Part shown: positions 39,576-51,766 of the stretch, in pieces
Layout of the letters: every line of letters begins with the position of its first letter
Position numbering within the stretch: the stretch's first letter is position 1
Source: Paramecium octaurelia
Lineage: Eukaryota > Ciliophora > Oligohymenophorea > Peniculida > Parameciidae
Assembly (NCBI GenBank): GCA_905182995.1
Contig: CAJJDP010000058.1
Location: forward strand, 212,932-276,931
Direction: 5' to 3'
Length of the DNA stretch: 64,000 bases
Notes under the pieces: generated by a model
The model's input: only the letters and a program-made list of their open reading frames with translations
Told to the model about the DNA's origin: nothing
Databases searched by the model: none
Program-made: the position numbers and the translations under genes

Positions 39576-40587
39576 TCACTCTAATATAGACTTCAAGTAT
39601 ATTAATTTGGCTGTCACTCCCCTTGCCTTGTAAAAATCTAAGAAACACAAATTTCTCACATCATATCCCAAGGCTGACAGACACATTTATTTATAATAGT
39701 GTTTTCCAGTAAATATCTTTGCTAATAGCATATTTAATTTTAGTACAATTATTTTATTCTATATCAAATACATAGTGCTGAGGTCCATTTACTTCTAAGA
39801 TCTGATTATATTGCGGCAAGAAAAAATCTATTTAATAGAGGTCATCAATCAATTTCTCCTGTTCAAAAGGCAAATTAACCACATTCAACAACAACTATAC
39901 TTCCTTCTGCAAATGTGATTGCTTATTCTTTTATAATATAGAATCTTAATCTCCTATCTTCCAACTCTCAGGGATGGGAATATTCTTATTTTGGTATAGC
40001 TCAGACATTAACAAGAAATTAGATGGAGTTATTTCTGACACATTCTTGTCCTTAATCAAATTGATTAATAATGAACTTTGATCATGAGGGAATAGCACAA
40101 ACAAACAATACAGGTATTGATTCAATAACTAAGCATCTACTTTATAATGCAAATTATCAATTAATTAGGATACAAGTTCCATGTCATTACATTGTAAATC
40201 AGCACAATATTTTAAAATAGAGAATTCTACTCCAGAATCAACCTTTATTTGATTATAAATGAGTTAGAGACTCAATTGATCATTAAGATGAGTTGTCCTT
40301 GCTAAACTTAAGTAATTCCCACAAGTTGGATTCTGAAGATCTTTTGAATACTTTTATATGTATTCATTTAGCAAAGAATAAGATTTTTTTATGTTTCTGG
40401 AGTACCTATTTTACAATTTCACTATATCAATTCCGATATTTATAAATTAGTTTATGTTATCAATCTCACCATTGCTAATGCTTTTCCACTTTAGAAAGAG
40501 TTCATTTGTTGTAAAAGGATCTAACTTAGTGTTGAATTGAATGGCCTTACTTATCAAAGCATTCAGCTCTTTACTTAATTATTACAT
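39576..40587 (-). CDS. RAP-domain protein, probable mitochondrial RNA factor
   Basis: One intron (39722-39746) gives 328 residues. The first ~250 are helical repeats (for example SQLIDNLHYKVDAQLLNQYL) like the octatricopeptide or FASTK region. The C-terminal ~60 form a RAP domain with ILEVNGPQHYV, TGKHYYKQMCLSALGYDV and the final helix KLIYLKSILE. The intron choice is forced because only this splice restores the ALGYDV part of RAP. RAP proteins of protists mostly act in organelle mRNA or rRNA stability. A mitochondrial location is inferred; the N-terminus (MQQLSKELNALISKAIQ) is not a clear targeting peptide. The gene ends 91 nt from the convergent channel gene. Confidence 0.75.
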
Positions 40588-41647
40588 TATAATAGTGATT
40601 ATAAATTGATCAATTAATAAATATTAAAATAATTATTTTCCATGGAAAACACGTAAATGGATAACAAACGAAGGATATTTTATGGGCAATTTCACAAACT
40701 ATTTCACCTTTGTGTAAATTTGTTATTCTAATGGATAATATCTTTAAAACAAGGCCATTTCATTTCTATTATTCCATTAAAATTCAAATACACAGCTCAG
40801 TAGGCTAGTTTCCCTAATTCCCCAATTGAGTTGATGTTGAGTTTTGAAGATACTCAAAGAGTTACACCCTCTGCATGTTTTTCTCGCAAAAATAAATTTA
40901 ATGATGGGTTCATTATAAAGATTAGTCTAAATTAATTGTAACTTGCCATTTCTAGAAAAATTTTTAGATTAAGCCAAACCATTCCAAACTGTTCTTCCTT
41001 TGTTTAATGATAGGCCATAATTCTTTGTTAATTTGATTAATGAGTCGAATAGACCTTCTTTTGTAATTGCGCAATCTTTTAATATCAATTTTTTCATTCT
41101 TAAATTCTAGATTTAAGGAGGTATGTAAAATAAATGCAAAGGCTTATAAGTGAATTCATAAAAAGCAAGCATTCTAATCTTTTATTGAGAGTTTCACTAA
41201 GGTTTTTAGTGTTATTAAAAATATATTATATATTTTATAAATAAAAATGAAAATTTAATATTGAAGTGTGTTTGATGAGTCATTAATTCTTTAAATTAAT
41301 CGATTGTTCCAGAGTATTAAATACAATGATGGTAATATTAAATTTTATCAAGTTTTTCATATATATTCTCAAATTCTGAGCTAAGCATCATAATGGTCAT
41401 GTTATTTGTTTTCCTTCATAGGTTAATAAGTTTGGATGTATTGATGTATGAATGATCCTTTCAAATGCGATTCTGTATCTCTAATTAAATACAAACAAAA
41501 TGAATAAATTTATCGCAACAATCAAATTTATTTTACATTTAATTTTAGACAAGTTCCAAAATCTCTTTGATTATCCACTCTGAAAGTATAATTTATTAAA
41601 ATTATATTTATAATAATTGTTAATTTAATTTGAAGCTTAATATTATA
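40588..41647. other. Right-arm flank with a remnant of the unknown ORF seen at 28.7 kb
   Basis: The part 41165-41500 matches the lectin 5' flank of the left arm inverted. No complete gene is present. The sequence from 40588 to about 40950 is unique and shows no convincing frame. Confidence 0.5.
40960..41150 (-). pseudogene. Remnant of the hypothetical ORF at 28731-29174
   Basis: On the minus strand the frame KIAQLQKKVYSTHQSNQQRIM aligns with MAQLQKKVYSSHSSNQQRIM of the left arm. The initiator ATG is ATT here. The similarity fades after ~35 codons, which marks the inner edge of the inverted duplication. No downstream exon follows. Confidence 0.45.
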
Positions 41648-42996
41648 ATGAATTAATTGCTGATAGTGATCCTTTTAAATATCGTCTCGGCATATATATA
41701 CTACGACACAGGGTTAATGACTGACTTCGATTATACTATATAACCAAGTTTTATTTGCAAAAATGGCTACTCTAATACAGCAACCACAACTTTCTCATAG
41801 CAATTTTAGAATATTCCTTAAGTATTTTTTACTCATGAATACCTCGATTAAGAGATGGCTGAATTGGGGTTTAAATTAGCAATAACAGCTATATCTTAAA
41901 CACGTATTTACTCAATAAATATTTTAATAGAGTTTACAACAGAAATTAGTTGTAATAAGCAAAGAGTATTTGCAATCAAATTAAGATGGTTTGCCATAGA
42001 TGACTAGCGTATTGAAGTTATAAGTAACTTCAATATGGAAAATCCAGATGATAAAACATTTCCAATTAAAAATCCTAATGCCTAAACTGGATTTTTAGCT
42101 ATCACAAGTATGCGCTATACAGGACAGATAGATTTTCTATTATCGGTAATAGTTAAAAATACTTACATAGATAAGCTAAATAAAAGCTAATTCAGTGACT
42201 GTGAGTATAACGAAAGTTGCAGGAAAGTTTGCAAATCTCAAATAGATCGGATATTTTATAGTTGTTGGAATTGAAGAAGCATTCATAAATTTAGGGTTAA
42301 AGACTGCTACTGGTGCATTTAGCAGTGGAACTATACCAATTGAGTCTAATAGATGGTTTGCTATAGCATTATAAGGTTTGAACTATTCAAATTCTAAAAA
42401 TCTTAGAATAAAAGCTACATATAGCAACACAGCAACAACAATTTCATATACTTGGGGCACCTGTAATTATTTATAATTAATATAATATAAAAGGGTATGA
42501 AATAGAGACTCCTAATAGTCATTCTTAGATTTGGATAGCATATTAATTTACAAAAATATTTTACCCTTTAGAATGTTTTACTATAAGAACCAGTAGAAAA
42601 GAAGTGAAGGATTTATCAATACTTCCTACATTCTATTTAGAATTTGTTTAATCTAATTAAATTTACACTACTAATGGAAACTATGTATATTATATTGATA
42701 AATCAAATGTACCATTTAAGATGGGTATCTCAATTAAATGTGAAAATGGAAAGAAAATCTAAGCCAATTTTAATAAATGCAATGCTTGTAGTACTAAAAA
42801 GACTCACTCTTTCTCCTATAATTGCTTTAATTAAATGAATTATGTTGGTTTTTTCCCTGTCTTTTAATAAGCATTTCCATAATATCATCATTTAAAAATA
42901 AATATGAATCCATCATCACTAGAAATCATAAATGTCGTTTACAATTAAGCTCTTACGGAATCCACAATAGTGTAAATTTAAATATTAAATTAATGA
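41648..42996 (+). CDS. Secreted H-type-lectin-domain-like protein (right arm copy)
   Basis: Introns 42146-42170 and 42463-42493 give 430 residues, the same length and splice positions as the left-arm gene. The signal peptide is MNQLLIVILLNIVSA, different from the left copy after MNQL. The mature start YIYYDTGLMTDFDY is shared. Two H-type-lectin-like repeats are followed by the Cys-containing tail (CENGKKI, CNACSTKK). Coding changes from the left copy include IQPSF for the HAQPSF context, VFAIKLRW for VYVVKLRW and WYEIETP for WQETETP. Frames and splice sites are intact, so both genes are probably functional. The ATG at 41648 is chosen because it adds the signal peptide; a downstream in-frame Met at 41718 would lose it. 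Confidence 0.65.
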
Positions 42997-43178
42997 ATAG
43001 ATTTTACCATTATTATCTAAGAATATTACTTAATTTTTAATTAATTTTTATGTTACTATGTTCGAATTTCATAATTTTTGCTTTATTTTATAAGCATATC
43101 CTATTCAATTTTAAAGATATTTCAATTTGTTATTCTTAAATTCTTTATTATTGTTTAAATCAATTATTTTCCCCACAC
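41942..43178. repeat. Direct repeat copy 1 next to gap at 43179
   Basis: Repeated at 43180-44416 with an offset of 1,238. About ten substitutions separate the two copies, unlike the other two gap-flanking repeats, which look identical. Confidence 0.8.
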
Positions 43179-43179
43179 N
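43179..43179. other. Single-N assembly gap
   Basis: One N. The left side ends in CCCCACAC and the right side begins GAAATTAG. Both occur once more, uninterrupted, in the other copy. Confidence 0.9.
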
Positions 43180-44234
43180 GAAATTAGTTGTAATAAGCAA
43201 AGAGTATATGTAGTCAAATTAAGATGGTTTGCCATAGATGACTAGCGTATTGAAGTTATAAGTAACTTCAATATGGAAAATCCAGATGATAAAACATTTC
43301 CAATTAAAAATCCTAATGCCTAAACTGGATTTTTAGCTATCACAAGTATGCGCTATACAGGACAGATAGATTTTCTATTATCGGTAATAGTTAAAAATAC
43401 TTACATAGATAAGCTAAATAAAAGCTAATTCAGTGACTGTGAGTATAACGAAAGTTGCAGGAAAGTTTGCAAATCTCAAATAGATCGGATATTTTATAGT
43501 TGTTGGAATTGAAGAAGCATTCATAAATTTAGGGTTAAAGACTGCTACTGGTGCATTTAGCAGTGGAACTATACCAATTGAGTCTAATAGATGGTTTGCT
43601 ATAGTATTATAAGGTTTGAACTATTCAAATTCTAAAAATCTTAGAATAAAAGCTACATATAGCAACACAGCAACAACGATTTCATATACTTGGGGCACCT
43701 GTAATTATTTATAATTAATATAATATAAAAGGGTAAGAAACAGAGACTCCTAATAGTCATTCTTAGATTTGGATAGCATATTAATTTACTAAGATATTTT
43801 ACCCTTTAGAATGTTTTACTATAAGAACCAGTAGAAAAGAAGTGAAGGATTTATCAATACTTCCTACATTCTATTTAGAATTTGTTTAATCTAATTAAAT
43901 TTACACTACTAATGGAAACTATGTATATTATATTGATAAATCAAATGTACCATTTAAGATGGGTATCTCAATTAAATGTGAAAATGGAAAGAAAATCTAA
44001 GCCAATTTTAATAAATGCAATGCTTGTAGTACTAAAAAGACTCACTCTTTCTCCTATAATTGCTTTAATTAAATGAATTATGTTGGTTTTTTCCCTGTCT
44101 TTTAATAAGCATTTCCATAATATCATCATTTAAAAATAAATATGAATCCATCATCACTAGAAATCATAAATGTCGTTTACAATTAAGCTCTTACGGAATC
44201 CACAATAGTGTAAATTTAAATATTAAATTAATGA
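43180..44234 (+). CDS. H-type-lectin-like gene, 5'-truncated third variant at assembly gap
   Basis: The frame runs from the EISCNKQRVYVVKLRW part through both intron positions to the same TGA as the 41648 gene; the 5' ~100 codons are missing at the N. At several sites it carries the left-arm state (VYVV, TAGTATT, GGTAAGAAACAG). At others it carries the right-arm state (ATACTTACATAG, GGAAACTATG). It is either an allele, a third paralog or a gene-conversion product joined at a contig end. Confidence 0.5.
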
Positions 44235-44416
44235 ATAGATTTTACCATTATTATCTAAGAATATTACTTAATTTTTAATTAATTTTTATGTTACTATGTT
44301 CGAATTTCATAATTTTTGCTTTATTTTATAAGCATATCCTATTCAATTTTAAAGATATTTCAATTTGTTATTCTTAAATTCTTTATTATTGTTTAAATCA
44401 ATTATTTTCCCCACAC
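43180..44416. repeat. Direct repeat copy 2 next to gap at 43179
   Basis: Second copy of the 41942-43178 block, mosaic in its diagnostic sites between the right-arm and left-arm lectin sequences. It continues into the right-arm 3' flank. Confidence 0.8.
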
Positions 44417-45014
44417 ATTATGGTTAAAAAAAGTACTTAATTAAACCATTTTTCTACGTTTTATTTTGAAATTTGTTAAAATGGAATTTTAAGAGTCAAA
44501 TCTTACCTGTTTAGATAGGAAACAATGATTTCAATTACCATTTAAAATAATTAATCAACCTTATAACAAAGAAAATAAATTGTTTTTTACAAAATCTTTT
44601 TTTACTCTTTGTATACCTGGATAATCCATTTTATATCTGAGATTATTAAGGTGCAAATGTTCATCCTCCTATGATTTATAGAATTACAAATTTGTTTAAA
44701 ACAAAAATTTCTAATCGACCCAAATAATTGAGAGAAATTATGTATGACATAAAGTCTGGGAGTTTTATAAATAAGAAAATTAAGGTTAATGTAAAATATA
44801 GCATTATAATATCATTTGGAGCAATAAATTAAAATAATAAAAACTACTTTAAAAGGTTCGGGAATTAAAGTATTTATTAGAAATATAATAATATATAAAC
44901 TCTATTTTTTTTTTTTTAAATAGAAGAGTTAAGATTTAAAGGGAACTTTTCTTAAGAGCCATTAATTTATAATTAAATATTTCTGTTTTTGCTACTCGCT
45001 GATGATTTCCAAAG
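44235..45014. other. Lectin 3' flank and spacer
   Basis: No gene. 44235-44720 corresponds to 24690-25190 inverted. 44720-45014 is unmatched AT-rich sequence with a T run near 44910. Confidence 0.45.
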
Positions 45015-46024
45015 AGGAGTACTATGTCCACTTCTTTTCATATCTCCCTTTTTAGAATTTTCAGACTGTTCTCTGAAACCTTGATCTTATGCTTCAAATT
45101 GATCGTTTTTTATCTCGATGTTTGATACTCTTCTGAGATTCAATCTTCCAAACAACTTAGCAAACAGCCCAGTGGGATTTAAAAAGGAGTTCTTTTTTTC
45201 TTCAGGTACAGAAAGCGATGAAGGTTATTTCTCTTGTTATTGTTATTGTTATTGTTATTGCTATTGTTATTTTTATTATTAAGGTTATAAAAAGGTTGGG
45301 CCAACTGGAGTTGTAGGAGTTTCAGAAGGTGGATCTTTAGGAACAAGAGCTTTTTCCATTTTCTTTAAAAATGATAATTTCAGTTTTTTCTTGGTGGTTC
45401 CTCTTTTTTTTCTGAAAGACTGCTGGATTACTCCTTTAAATATTTTTTACTTTGATTTTGATTTTAGATTTATTTCATTTTTTCAATAGAGTTTTACCTC
45501 ATTAATTATATTACATTTAAATTCTCTGACTGAGTCGTAGAGTGATTACAACCAGTAGGAATAAAGCTCTCTTTCATCGAATTTTCAATATCAAAGGAAG
45601 AGTAGTTTGCACACAAAATATAAGAATTAACCTTTTCACTATTGCCTCCAACACCCACATTATCTATCCATCAACTGTAATCTAAAATTTAATTTAATCT
45701 TCCACTATCTTACTTATTGAAGTAGCTTGGCATCATGAGACTCTAAGGCTTCTTTTAATAAGGCTTTTGAATAATATTTCCTTACTTTGTTACTTTTAAA
45801 ATCTTAGAATTCAGCATCAAATAAATGATAACAATTTTATTACTATTTAATGTATGAGTATTTATTCTGCATTTGTTGTCTACGTATAGATTTAGTTTCC
45901 ACATCATTTTTACTTTCCATAAATCTTTCACCCGTATCATTGAAGTATTCACTTAATTCATTATAATTTCTAGGGACATAAAGAACCAACCTTTCATCCT
46001 ATAATAAGGACATGTTCTTTTTTA
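45015..46024 (-). pseudogene. Decayed inverted copy of part of the TmcB-like gene
   Basis: The minus strand matches 19766-21100 of the plus-strand TmcB-like gene, including the polyglutamine tract and the SHDAKLL-type coding text. About 350 bp of the parent (roughly 20163-20514) is missing, joined at an AAAC microhomology, and several small changes break the frame. There is no start, membrane segment or downstream part. It belongs to the same inverted duplication as the lectin arms. It is a non-functional fragment of a host gene. Confidence 0.75.
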
Positions 46025-46802
46025 TCCATCCCTAGTGTGGATACCTAAATTCTAGAGTAATAACTAATTGTGCCCTCATTATGAGGTATTTTCACCTACA
46101 TTAGTCAAGCTTTTACTTTAACTTTTATTGTTATATAAGAATAATTATATATTCTCTCCTCCAAGAATTCTTTTGCATCCTTTTTAATAGCCAGTAGAAT
46201 AATAATCATTTCTAACGAAAACTCTTTACTTTCAAATTTTTTCTTGGAAAAATAATTACAAAGCAATTCATTTTCCAATATTAATTGATTATACCCTAAA
46301 AATAAAGAGAAATCTAAATTTTCTGCTTAATTAGAATATTATATAAATTACTTTAGCAGACTCTAAAAATTTAAATATATTATTTATTTATTGAAGTTTT
46401 ATAATGAAAAATAAAATATAATTTACTGTTAATTAGATATAAAAACCTTCAGAATATAATGCTTTATTGGATAAACATTTATCATGTTATTTTCAAAGTA
46501 AATAAGTAATCAAGACTTTAAACAGAGGTAGACTAATTAATAAAAAAGGAGAAATCCTTGATTATAGATTATAAAAATAATACATAAGGTATCATTCAGA
46601 ATTTCCACTTGATAAGTTACCACTGTTGGAAATTCAGGGAAGACTTCATACTTAAAAATAAAGGGAAAAAATAAAATCTCAAAGTGTTAATTTGACATAG
46701 GAATAATTATCGTACCACTTAAATAATACCTATTTAAAGAAACCTGAAATATTGGGAAGAAGAAAAATAATATGATGTTTGAATTATGAATGAAAAATTA
46801 TT
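46025..46802. other. Spacer with a possible short coding remnant
   Basis: A minus-strand frame near 46560-46680 reads YEVFPEFPTVVTYQVEILND, which looks more protein-like than its surroundings. It could be an unrecognised last exon of the potassium channel gene or a remnant. No splice pair linking it was found. Confidence 0.3.
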
Positions 46803-49489
46803 TCATTTAATTACCAAATCTGCAGAGACACAAAAGTTTTATCTTCTCTTATTTGCAACTATAAACATTCCTATTTAAGTTAGCTTGAATTGTTAGATTA
46901 GATCTCCTGGATATTGGACATACTGAATAAACTTTCTTAAGATGCTTAGATTTTAGAAATAGTTCTTCTATTTGACAATTGAAAAATTATCTTTTCTAAA
47001 ATAATATTTATAAGTCTAAGGACTCTCAAATTCTTAATCGTCAATATATGTTTTATTTGATAGTTTCTATATGATAAAGTTAATATCACAAAGATATTGA
47101 TTGAATCGTTTGTTATCTAATTAATGGATATTTTTTAATCTTTATTCTAAAATTTACAAAGTTTATTAAATAGACCTTTACTCAATCATCTTTTCAAATT
47201 AAACATAAGTTTAAATTAAGAAATAAGGGTATATTTTATTTATAGATATTAATTTATTTACTAATTATCGAAATCTCTTCCGTATAGGATCTTGATTCTA
47301 TTCAAAAATAGAGATCATCTTTTTCTTAATTTTTGGAATATGATGATTTATAAGTTGTGTGGTATTGGATCTCTTTATATAAAGCTTTAACTGATCTTCA
47401 TCAATGTTCAGTATGTTATCGAATTTATATAATTAGAATAGTTAAGGGTCGTCCTTCTGGATTAATAGAGCACACTATTCTAATTTTTTTCGATTTTAAT
47501 TTAAACTTTGAATTTTATGTCTGTTCCTTTTAAATTCCACTCTCTCTTACAGTTTAGGATATAAGTATTTCTTAATTAAGAACTCTCTATCAGGAACAAA
47601 CTTAATCAAAGGACATTCAATAAGTTTATGAGTATCTTTTCCACAAGAAAAGCATTTAACATTAAAATATTGATCGTCTCCTTAAAATATTAGTTTGTCT
47701 CTAATGGAACAAAACAATTCGTAATCTTCAGGGTGCTCTTGTAAGATTTTTAAAAAACTCTTTCTTTTGAGTATCATAGCTTTAGTGAATCCAACACTTT
47801 TAAAAGTTTCGAGAGATTCTGTTCCCAATATGAAATTCTTTACTCCAATCGAAGCTCCTTTGTTGACAATCCCAAGATTGATTTTTCTCCCTTATTATAA
47901 ACAGATCTAAATCGATCCATCCTCTATATAATACAATAAAATATCATTGGGCTATTTCAAATCTTGTTCTGGAGACAGAAGAACCTCTTAAACTTCCTTA
48001 ATTAGTTGTTTCTTGAATTATTCGGTAAAAGGTATCCTAAATAAAGTACACTAGTCAAAAATCTTCTGATGGGCTTCACTGATTAAAGATTGTCTTAAGA
48101 ATTCTGATAAAGAATCGATAATTTCTTTCTCCTCTTCGGATTGGGAGACCACTTTATTTTCCCAATAATAAGATAAATACTTCCTCACTTAAACTTATAG
48201 ACCAGATGAGAGTGAAGTCTTATTCATATATGAGTTAATAATTCTTAATTTTCTTTTCTTCTCTTCTGTAAATGCAGCCATCTCAGTAATGATTGTACCT
48301 ACTGTGTTGACACTATAGGGCAATTGGATGCTGGATATCATAATTAGGATAACTGAGACTATCTTTTCGATATTTGACTAGGGCGTTACATCTCCATAGC
48401 CAACAGTAAATATGGTGACAGCTGTATAATAGAAAGCCTGGAGATATTAAGTATTCCATGATTATTCCAACATGTTGGTAGAGACTAGCCAACTCCTGCC
48501 TTCATAATTATCTATGCTATATTTACCAATCTAAAATTGTTATTGAATAGGATTACCCAAAACCAGAAACAAGAGAATAGGTGTATAACATAGAATAAGA
48601 ATGCAATCAGCTTTAGTAAAGCCAAGATGGATGATGTTTGCTTTGATAAATTCAAGCCTTCTTCATAATTGGTGACATAATTGATAATTGTCTTGTGATG
48701 CACTAAAAATATGAGCAAACCTATATTAATTAAGTTGTTGGAAATGTCCAAAGATATTTCTGTAAATGCAGAAACTATGAAATAAATAAGTAATTATAAA
48801 ACTGACAGCCATTGCAACCCATATGTATTATATAAACTGTTTTTGATGATCTGAACTCTAAATTACACAGCCTCTCCATTTTGAAAGTATATTGTGTTTA
48901 GACTTAGTAGCAAATCAAAAACTAAGATGAGTAAGAACATTATTGAAATGTACTGCATATCATGAAAAATGAATTATTGGTCGACCCATGCCAAATCAAT
49001 AGGTATTATGTATAAAAAGTAGAGACGAGCAGTTACAGCTACAATATCCCATACTACTTTCATGTACTAGCCAGGGTGAATAAGAGGTAACTTTTCCAAT
49101 TTAATTATTATGGATTTTTTAATATCCTAAAAAAACCTTAATTATTATTAATTTAAGTGATGTAGTGTAGAAGATTTTCTCTTTGTAAGAACATCTTCAG
49201 AAGCCCCCTGATCACCAATCAATGATAAATGAAAGTTTGTCAATCTCTTTACTTTTCTAATGTGAATAAGCATGTTATCAATAAACTTTCTTATAAAAAC
49301 ATTTTTCTTTTCATAATTTAATTATTTTCGGTCATTAGTTGGCAAACACCAATAATCAGCTTAGAATGGAGATGATCGATACTACATTAATTTGCTACTT
49401 TGAATTTTACTACTTGGAATATTCGATTCATTTTGTTCTGACAGCAATTTTGCTTCAAATGCAAAAGGAAGCATCAGTCTATTTTTCAT
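46803..49489 (-). CDS. CNG/KCNH-type potassium channel with cyclic-nucleotide-binding fold and CCHC zinc knuckle
   Basis: One intron (48531-48556) gives 886 residues. There are six membrane segments at ~170-400. The pore has the potassium signature TVGYGD (~356) and an S6 leading to a C-linker (YMNKTSLSSGLQVQVRKYL). A CNBD-like beta roll follows at ~470-590. The phosphate-binding cassette is not canonical: the usual FGE...RxA pattern reads GASIGVKNF...ESLETFK, without the conserved Glu/Arg pair, so direct cAMP/cGMP binding may be lost. Right after the CNBD is CFSCGKDTHKLIEC, a perfect CX2CX4HX4C zinc knuckle. A Gln/Lys-rich helical tail follows. Ciliates have large families of such channels that shape membrane potential and swimming. 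The start is the first ATG in frame. Confidence 0.85.
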
Positions 49490-50274
49490 TATTTTCAATA
49501 TATTTATTATATAATTAAATTAGGTTTTACAATTTGTAATAGTTAAAAGAAATTTCATTACATATATTATTTTGGACTTCACATTCTACACCTTTTTCTA
49601 TTTTGTAATCAAATGAATGTTCTATTTTATGTAAGAATGATCAAAGTTAATAATAGTTCAATAAATATAAATATAACAAGCTCATTGACTCACCCAAATT
49701 CCATTATCTACTAAGAGAACGACTTACTTATATTTGAAAATTATCATGATCATGTAACATGTGCAATTTTTGATATTTCTGATTTAATCAAATTAACCTC
49801 GACTTATTATTGTCTCTACATCCCTAAACACGCAATTCTGCAAAGAGCGACATATTCATAAATGATTTAGTAATTAGAAAAATTTAATTGCTCTATGCAA
49901 CTTTTTTTTCTAATGATATTATTATCCAGAAATAATGCTCTTTTTCTCTAGTTAACTTTTTACAACATAATTAGTTTCTTCATTGCTAATTGATAACATA
50001 TTCTGAAGTTAAAATTCAATTCTATTTTTTGTAGTTATGTAATGGCTCTCAAGTACTTTTACAATTATTACTCCTTAAACCAAACAGTCAATTCATAAGT
50101 AAATATGTTTACTGTAAGCATCTCCTTAAATATGGTCGTTTAAGAATGATCCTAACAATAATCATTAGATTATGTTAAATATATAGAAAAATTAATTACT
50201 TATATATATTAAATTTCGCTATTAACAAATAAAAATGTCTTATGAAAGTAGGAACGATGTTATTATTAAGATAT
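49490..50274. other. AT-rich spacer, nothing recognised
   Basis: About 785 bases between a gene start and the 3' end of the next gene on the same strand. No frame of interest and no repeat noted. It presumably includes the channel promoter near its left end. Confidence 0.4.
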
Positions 50275-51717
50275 TCACACTATTAAAAGGATAGGCAGTG
50301 ATACATAACGATATTTCTTTGCATTCCATAATGATAAATACATATTTATTAAATGCATAAATAATTATGATCTCTATTTCAAAATCAAGGAAAAAAAGTA
50401 CTTTTAATGTGATTAACAAATTTTATAAGATATGCAAGTGTTAATTAAATTGAAATAATTCAATCTCTTTTTTATAATTAATTCTATGATCGAGTGCTTC
50501 TTAACAAAAATTTTCTTGTTGACTATTAAGTAGTATGTACTCTATCATTTTATTTGCCTATTCTAGGAGTGAAATGAGATCTTATTTTTGTAATTTCTTT
50601 ATTCCTAGCAGTTTCAGTTTTCTTATGATATGTAACTTTATTACTTATTTTAAGGAATTAATTTGATCATAGTCTACATTGTTTGGGTCTCCACTACGAG
50701 TAATTGAATCTATTCTACTTGTAATTATTCTTTCTAATTTTTCTTCAAATTCTTCAACTTTTATATCTCTTTGATTGTTTTTTCGATGTCTATTATTCAA
50801 TCTCAGAAAGTGTAAAGAGTTTCTTTTTATTTTCTTCATTTTCTCATCATCAAATACATATTGGGTTTTATTGAACTCCATGGCCAAGTTCTTAACATCA
50901 TTTATATGTTATAATGATTTTATTGAAATGCCTTAATCCTTATTCCCTTCAGATTAAGTCATTTTTGCAATTATTTCTCCTTCGTTTTATAATTTGATAA
51001 ATTTCTTTTATAAATTAATCGTTTCAGGCTTTTTATTTGCCTTAACAAAAAAATCTTCGTTTCTTTTTGTCTTCTCCTAAACTGTTACAGGAAACTGTTT
51101 TTCAAAACCCAATAAATCATTGTCGTAATGTTTTTTGAATCTTTAATATATTCACAAAATTACACTTCATATAATTATACAAATCGTTGTCCTTCAAATT
51201 TCAAATAATTTACAGGCGTATTTCTATACTCATCCTATTTAATTCTTACATCTTATATCTTTCTCTTTAATTCATTTAGATTACTATATTTCATATTAAG
51301 TTATCCATCAATTTCTTTCATGAATTAATTAACAACTTCAACTTACTGTTATTGCTCCTACACTATTTTTAATTTATTAGATTAAAAGAATTTTTAAAAA
51401 GCTTTGTCCTCTTCAGTTTTTGGTCTCTCATAATTTTTGCCTAGATCATATTTAATCTCTTCAGGGAAAATCCATCCTCTACTGGTTGTTGCATTTCTTA
51501 TCAATCTAAATTTTGGAGGTCCTTCTAATTTTTTGGTAGTGTCAAACCGACAGATTCTTTTTTTACAAAATTTTAATGCTTCCTCCCTTGGACAACTCTA
51601 ATATTAAGTTAATGATACGTTATCTAACAATTTTAAGAAAACTAGAGCCCGCCTTGTATCTACCTTATTTTCGAAAGTTCTGAATTTAGCACACTTATGA
51701 ACATTCAACTCATACAT
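50275..51717 (-). CDS. Unknown protein with coiled-coil segments
   Basis: Introns 51141-51163 and 50374-50401 give 463 residues starting MYELNVHKCAKFRTFENK. The N-terminal ~110 residues contain two Cys pairs (CPREEALKFCKKRIC) and a globular stretch, PPKFRLIRNATTSRGWIFP. The centre and C-terminus are basic coiled coil (FEEKLERIITSRID). No family recognised. The second intron and hence the last ~35 residues are tentative. The N-terminal globular part with a basic rear would suit a ciliate-specific ribosomal or mitochondrial component, but this is only a guess. Confidence 0.6.
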
Positions 51718-51766
51718 TATTATTTTTTATTTAATTATTATTTATTTTTGTTATAAATATTGAATT

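Larger units (their letters stand above)
40960..44720. repeat. Right arm of the large inverted duplication
   Basis: Reverse complement of about 24690-28830, carrying a full lectin gene on the plus strand. Beyond 44720 the match is interrupted for ~300 bp and resumes at 45015-46024 with a piece of the TmcB-like gene. So the ancestral duplicated block probably reached from ~19770 to ~28830, and ~3.6 kb of its middle (21.1-24.69 kb) was lost from the right arm. Confidence 0.8.

Noticed and set aside
24690-44720. Inverted arms considered as terminal inverted repeats of a DNA transposon
   Set aside because: The enclosed 11-kb core holds ordinary host genes (POLD2, ADIP-like, channel, RAP). No transposase is visible, and the arms carry their own intact genes.
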